Positions 61,459 through 64,000 of a DNA stretch of 64,000 nt are shown piece by piece. The translations under genes and the position numbers were made by a program. The stretch comes from Paenibacillus sp. FSL H8-0332 (GTDB taxonomy: Bacteria; Bacillota; Bacilli; Paenibacillales; Paenibacillaceae). The notes beneath the pieces are model-generated. The model saw nothing but the letters and a program-made list of their open reading frames with translations. It was not told where the DNA came from and did not search any database. Position 1 is the stretch's first letter, and the number at the start of each line of letters is the position of its first letter. The DNA is taken from NCBI RefSeq assembly GCF_037963835.1, contig NZ_CP150145.1, positions 1,922,001-1,986,000 on the forward strand, given 5' to 3'.

Positions 61459-62184
61459 ATGCTTAGAAGTGTTGCGGCCGAATGGCCCAAGCTGCGCCGT
61501 TCGCGGATGGGGCTGGTGCTGGTCAGTCTGCCTGTGGTCAGCCTGATGATCGGCTGTGCTAATTTTGTGATGAACCGGGAGGCCTTGCAGGGAGAGTGGT
61601 ATAGTCTATGGACTCAGGTAAGCTTATTTTATGGAGAGTTCTTCCTGCCGATTCTGATTGCCATCTGCTGCGCCTTTGTCTGCAGGCTGGAGCATGTGAA
61701 CCGGAACTGGAACATGATCCTGGCTGCTCCAGTATCCGTAACCAGTCTCTTTATAGCCAAGCTTGTTATTGTGGGCATGCTGATTGCCGGAGCGCAGGCG
61801 CTATTCCTTCTAATGTATTGGGCGGCAGGACAGATGCTGTCTTTGACGGGGGACTTTCCAATGGACATCATCCTGTGGACCCTGCGCGGCTGGGTGGCTT
61901 CGCTGAGTATTGCTGCCCTGCAGCTCGGCTTGTCCATCCGTATCCGCAGCTTTGCCACACCGATCGGAATCAGTCTATGTGCGGTTTTTGTCGGGCTGGG
62001 CCTGTATGTGCTGAAGCTGGGGCTGCTGTTCCCATATTCGCTGCTGACCATTGGCATGGGCGTGCTTACCCAGCGCGGACTGACGGCTATGGAGAATCTG
62101 CTATTCTTCCTGATGAATGGAGTTTACCTCGTAGTTCTGTCAGTCTGCTCGGTCCGCAGATTGAGATATAAGGATGTAGGCTGA
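61459..62184 (+). CDS. Lantibiotic-immunity-type ABC permease (LanG/MutG-like)
   Basis: A 241-residue membrane protein with about six hydrophobic segments; AAEWPKLRRSRMGLVL at the start and CRLEHVNRNWNMILAAPVSVTSLFIAKL mark the EpiG/MutG/SpaG family, the second permease of the complex. AAGGAGGAG precedes the ATG. No lantibiotic precursor or modification gene is seen next to it, so the system is likely for resistance only. Confidence 0.9.
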   Translation: MLRSVAAEWPKLRRSRMGLVLVSLPVVSLMIGCANFVMNREALQGEWYSLWTQVSLFYGEFFLPILIAICCAFVCRLEHVNRNWNMILAAPVSVTSLFIAKLVIVGMLIAGAQALFLLMYWAAGQMLSLTGDFPMDIILWTLRGWVASLSIAALQLGLSIRIRSFATPIGISLCAVFVGLGLYVLKLGLLFPYSLLTIGMGVLTQRGLTAMENLLFFLMNGVYLVVLSVCSVRRLRYKDVG

Positions 62185-62202
62185 TGCGTGGCGGGCGGAC
62201 AT

Positions 62203-62246
62203 AAGCAGCTTTAAGTAGCTTTAAGTAGCATTAAGCAGCAGTAAGC
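62203..62246 (+). repeat. 10-bp microrepeat after the ABC operon
   Basis: About four and a half copies of AAGYAGCWTT in tandem. It directly precedes the terminator stem. Confidence 0.8.
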
Positions 62247-62274
62247 GGAGGCCGGGGGCCTCCGCTTGTCTTTC
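62243..62274 (+). terminator. Rho-independent terminator of the ABC operon
   Basis: AAGCGGAGGCC-GGG-GGCCTCCGCTT is a perfect 11-bp stem, followed by GTCTTT. Confidence 0.85.
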
Positions 62275-62326
62275 GTATCCTATTAGGGGATGATGCGGGG
62301 AACCCGCTCAAGAAACGAGAGTCTTC

Positions 62327-63469
62327 CTATTTGCTCATATCGTAATCCGGCATTCCAATGGTAGAGAACCACTGGCGGATCTGCTCCTGGTCCTTGGAGA
62401 AGGTAAGGCCCAGCTGAAGCAGGATTCTTGCCTTTTGCGGGAGTAAATCGCCTGCGCCGATGATACCTTTGGCTCCGGTGTCGTATACTGCCCCTGAGCC
62501 TGCGCGCGTAGCGCTTACGAATAGAACGCCCTTCTCGATAGCTGCTGTGCGGGCTGCTTGCTGTGCGGTAGAGATCCCGCCGGCACCATGGCCCGCCGTT
62601 ACAATCCCTCTAACCCCTTCATTAGCCAATGCCGTAATGGGCGTAGCGGAGGCTTCTGTATAACTATACACAACATCGACTTTGGCCAAATCTTCCGGCT
62701 GGATGGTGCTGAGATCGAAAGGAGTCTTCCACTTCTCTGTACCGGCATCCTTGACACGGGCTGGAGCACGAACCGCACGAATCCGGTTCTCATCTACAGT
62801 TCCCAGAGCGCCGTAGCGGCCCCCGTCGAAGGTATCCAGACGCAGTGCATCCGTCTTGGTGACTTCCCTGGCTGCAAAGAACTCATCATTCATCATCAAA
62901 ACCGTGCCATAGTAAGTGGTTTTCTGGCTTGCAGCCAGCCGGATCGCATTCAGCAGATTAGCTTCTCCGTCGAAGGAGATCGTATTGGATTGTCTCATGG
63001 ACCCGGTGAAGATAACAGGCTTGGGACTGCGGACGGTGAGATCGGTCCAGTAGGCCAGCTCTTCCATGATGTTAGTGCCGGTGGTAACCACTACGGCATC
63101 GACAGCAGGATTGCTCAGTTCCTTATCAACAGCAATCGTAAGATTATATAAGTCCTTGGAGGTGGTTTGCGCCGAGCTGATATTGCTTAGCTCTGTACTG
63201 GTGACATTGGCTATTTTGGATAGCTCGGGTTGTAGTCTTTGAATAATATCATTAATAGGTACCTTTGGCGTGCCGTACGTCTGAAACAGCTCTCTGGAAG
63301 GAGAAGTGGAGGTGATGGTTCCTCCGACACCGACCACTACGACATTCGGAATGATTCTCCCGGGTGTGGTGACTTCGGCGGCCTTCGTGATCGAAGGGAA
63401 GGATAACATGGTGAAGAGAACCAGCAGAGCGGTAAAGAGACTTAGACTTCTTTTGTGAACAAGATTCAT
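62327..63469 (-). CDS. Secreted type II L-asparaginase-like protein
   Basis: A 380-residue exported protein. Signal peptide about 1-31 (SLFTALLVLFTMLSF...KAAE). The first catalytic motif VGVGGTITS supplies Thr51. The second motif, usually T-H-G-T-D-T-x-E-E, reads TTGTNIMEE here: the catalytic Asp is replaced by Asn133 and the His by Thr. Further family parts are KPVIFTGSMRQSN, FDGEANLLNAIRLAASQK (likely the catalytic Lys), MMNDEFFAAREVTKT and GIVTAGHGAGG. It would hydrolyse asparagine, or Gln, outside the cell for nitrogen supply, though the altered site may change activity. AGAGGAGG precedes the ATG. Confidence 0.88.
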   Translation of the reverse strand: MNLVHKRSLSLFTALLVLFTMLSFPSITKAAEVTTPGRIIPNVVVVGVGGTITSTSPSRELFQTYGTPKVPINDIIQRLQPELSKIANVTSTELSNISSAQTTSKDLYNLTIAVDKELSNPAVDAVVVTTGTNIMEELAYWTDLTVRSPKPVIFTGSMRQSNTISFDGEANLLNAIRLAASQKTTYYGTVLMMNDEFFAAREVTKTDALRLDTFDGGRYGALGTVDENRIRAVRAPARVKDAGTEKWKTPFDLSTIQPEDLAKVDVVYSYTEASATPITALANEGVRGIVTAGHGAGGISTAQQAARTAAIEKGVLFVSATRAGSGAVYDTGAKGIIGAGDLLPQKARILLQLGLTFSKDQEQIRQWFSTIGMPDYDMSK

Positions 63470-63501
63470 AAGTGACCTCCTCTTAATTTGATTTATGTGT
63501 A

Positions 63502-63531
63502 AGTATATATGACATATTTCATAATTGTCAA
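63502..63531 (-). promoter_or_regulatory. Sigma-A promoter of the asparaginase gene
   Basis: On the minus strand TTGACA (63526-63531) is 18 bp from TATACT (63502-63507), about 40 bp before the start codon. Confidence 0.75.
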
Positions 63532-63550
63532 AATGATAATTTTACTTTTA

Positions 63551-63673
63551 TGTAAAATAAATTCATAAATATGCATAAAAATTTAATGAAAATTAATTTT
63601 ATGTGATTATACAATACATATAAATGACATATACATTACATATAACTCCGTAACGATGAGCGATCGCCCATCG
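63551..63673. promoter_or_regulatory. AT-rich control region upstream of the asparaginase gene
   Basis: TGTAA-N7-TCATA (63551-63567) and TGTGA-N7-ATACA (63602-63618) each resemble the TGTNA-N7-TNACA site of TnrA/GlnR with one mismatch in the defined bases; B. subtilis ansZ is a TnrA target. At 63654-63673 lies a 20-bp palindrome, CGATG-A-GCGATCGC-C-CATCG, with one mismatched pair. Confidence 0.35.
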
Positions 63674-63708
63674 GTGTATAGAGGGAACTTCATCTGGAAC
63701 TGCAATTG

Positions 63709-63798
63709 CCGCACAAAAAGGCCGCTTTCATGCTCTTCCCCTCCTTAAAGCTGACGCGGATGGGGAGGGCAATAAAAGCGGCCGCTGCTTCACAACCT
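63709..63798 (-). terminator. Conserved 90-nt hairpin/terminator element, copy 1
   Basis: On the minus strand it reads AGGTTGTGAAGC, then a long stem GGCCGCTTTTATTGC...GAGCATGAAAGCGGCC with an inner CCTCCCC/AGGGG-type stem, then TTTTTG. It lies 17 bp after the stop of the gene at 63815 and matches the element at 44204 through stem, loop (ATCCGCGTCAG) and flank. Confidence 0.85.
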
Positions 63799-63814
63799 GC
63801 CTGTGGGAATACGG

Positions 63815-64000
63815 TCAATCGTCCGGATGTCCATTGCTCATCCAGCTATCCACGCGCAGGTTCCCGGCATAGTCTTCACGCGCAGAGATTGCTTCGAGCT
63901 TCTGCTCAGCTTCTTCACGGGTGGCGAAACCGCCGATGACAGCAGCGAAATCACCAGAGGCTGTCTTCAGGAAGGTAACATCGTCATCCAGATAGATCTC
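63815..64000 (-). CDS. C-terminal fragment of an unknown protein, SPOR-like end
   Basis: The last 61 residues of a gene that starts outside the window. The readable end contains DFAAVIGGFATREEAEQKLEAI, a pattern of strand, Gly-Phe/Gly-Gly-Phe, and a helix starting T-R-E-E-A that resembles a SPOR domain repeat, then YAGNLRVDSWMSNG and an Asp-Asp end. The assignment is tentative. The 90-nt hairpin element follows its stop. Confidence 0.6.
   Translation of the reverse strand, partial: EIYLDDDVTFLKTASGDFAAVIGGFATREEAEQKLEAISAREDYAGNLRVDSWMSNGHPDD

Noticed and set aside
62186..62326. Possible lantibiotic precursor peptide after the ABC operon
   Set aside because: No short frame with a ribosome binding site and a Cys/Ser/Thr-rich core is present; the spacer is a microrepeat and terminator.

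Overview
The window looks like a chromosomal segment of a Paenibacillus-type, endospore-forming Firmicute. The grounds are the sporulation genes (alpha/beta-type SASP, YtvI, YtaF), two S-layer-homology (SLH) anchored surface proteins, moderately high GC, frequent TTG/GTG starts behind strong GGAGG ribosome binding sites, and a backbone order close to Bacillus subtilis (dnaE, accD-accA, pyk, fxsA, ytvI, citZ-icd-mdh, pho genes, polA, mutM, ytaF, coaE, nrdR). The genus call is an inference from gene content; no 16S gene is present.

Layout. 1-7 kb: end of dnaE, a PgpA-like gene, accD-accA and pyk, with no pfkA between accA and pyk. 7-11 kb: a G1 (eqolisin) peptidase, an MFS transporter, a thioesterase, fxsA and ytvI. 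11.5-15.7 kb: the citZ-icd-mdh TCA cluster behind a sigma-A promoter and a cre-like site. 15.9-31.5 kb: an accessory block placed between mdh and the pho genes. It holds an SLH protein, GNAT plus amidohydrolase, an SDR, a TPP-riboswitch-controlled tenI-thiS-thiG-thiH operon, a YfbR-like HD nucleotidase, a one-chain class I fumarase, an unrecognised His-rich protein, and a secreted multidomain alpha-amylase behind a LacI-type operator. 31.5-43.1 kb: the conserved pnpS/phoR-phoP, pstB-phoU, polA, mutM, ytaF, coaE, lytic transglycosylase, SASP, nrdR and tRNA-Ala/tRNA-Lys region, with Pho boxes before phoP and pstB. 43.2-50 kb: a PD-(D/E)XK-like nuclease/winged-helix protein, GNAT, an RpiR regulator, a secreted FMN/FAD fumarate-reductase-like lipoprotein, and a LysR regulator divergent from a tautomerase and a carboxymuconolactone-decarboxylase-like gene. 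50.3-55.1 kb: a 1590-residue SLH surface protein. 55.4-57.4 kb: TerD-family genes. 57.5-62.2 kb: a two-component system divergent from a lantibiotic-immunity-like ABC transporter. 62.3-64 kb: a secreted L-asparaginase-like protein and the end of a further gene.

The most unusual structure is not coding. Intergenic spacers at 17.2, 23.6, 30.8, 43.2 and 55.2 kb carry short hairpin-forming repeat units. Four of these sites are tandem arrays, and all four have nearly the same period (50-52 bp) although they fall into three sequence families. The 17.2, 23.6 and 55.2 kb sites share the core CGAAAAACCGA, and all three sit between convergent genes. A separate ~90-nt element, a long hairpin with a U-tract and a conserved loop, occurs twice (44.2 and 63.7 kb), each time downstream of a minus-strand gene.

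Several genes form functional modules. Phosphate control combines sensor, regulator, PstB and PhoU with direct-repeat Pho boxes of identical geometry. Thiamine synthesis is under a riboswitch. Starch use is by a secreted amylase under a sugar-type repressor. A cell-envelope peptide-resistance module consists of a histidine kinase, a response regulator and three ABC genes without a peptide biosynthesis locus.
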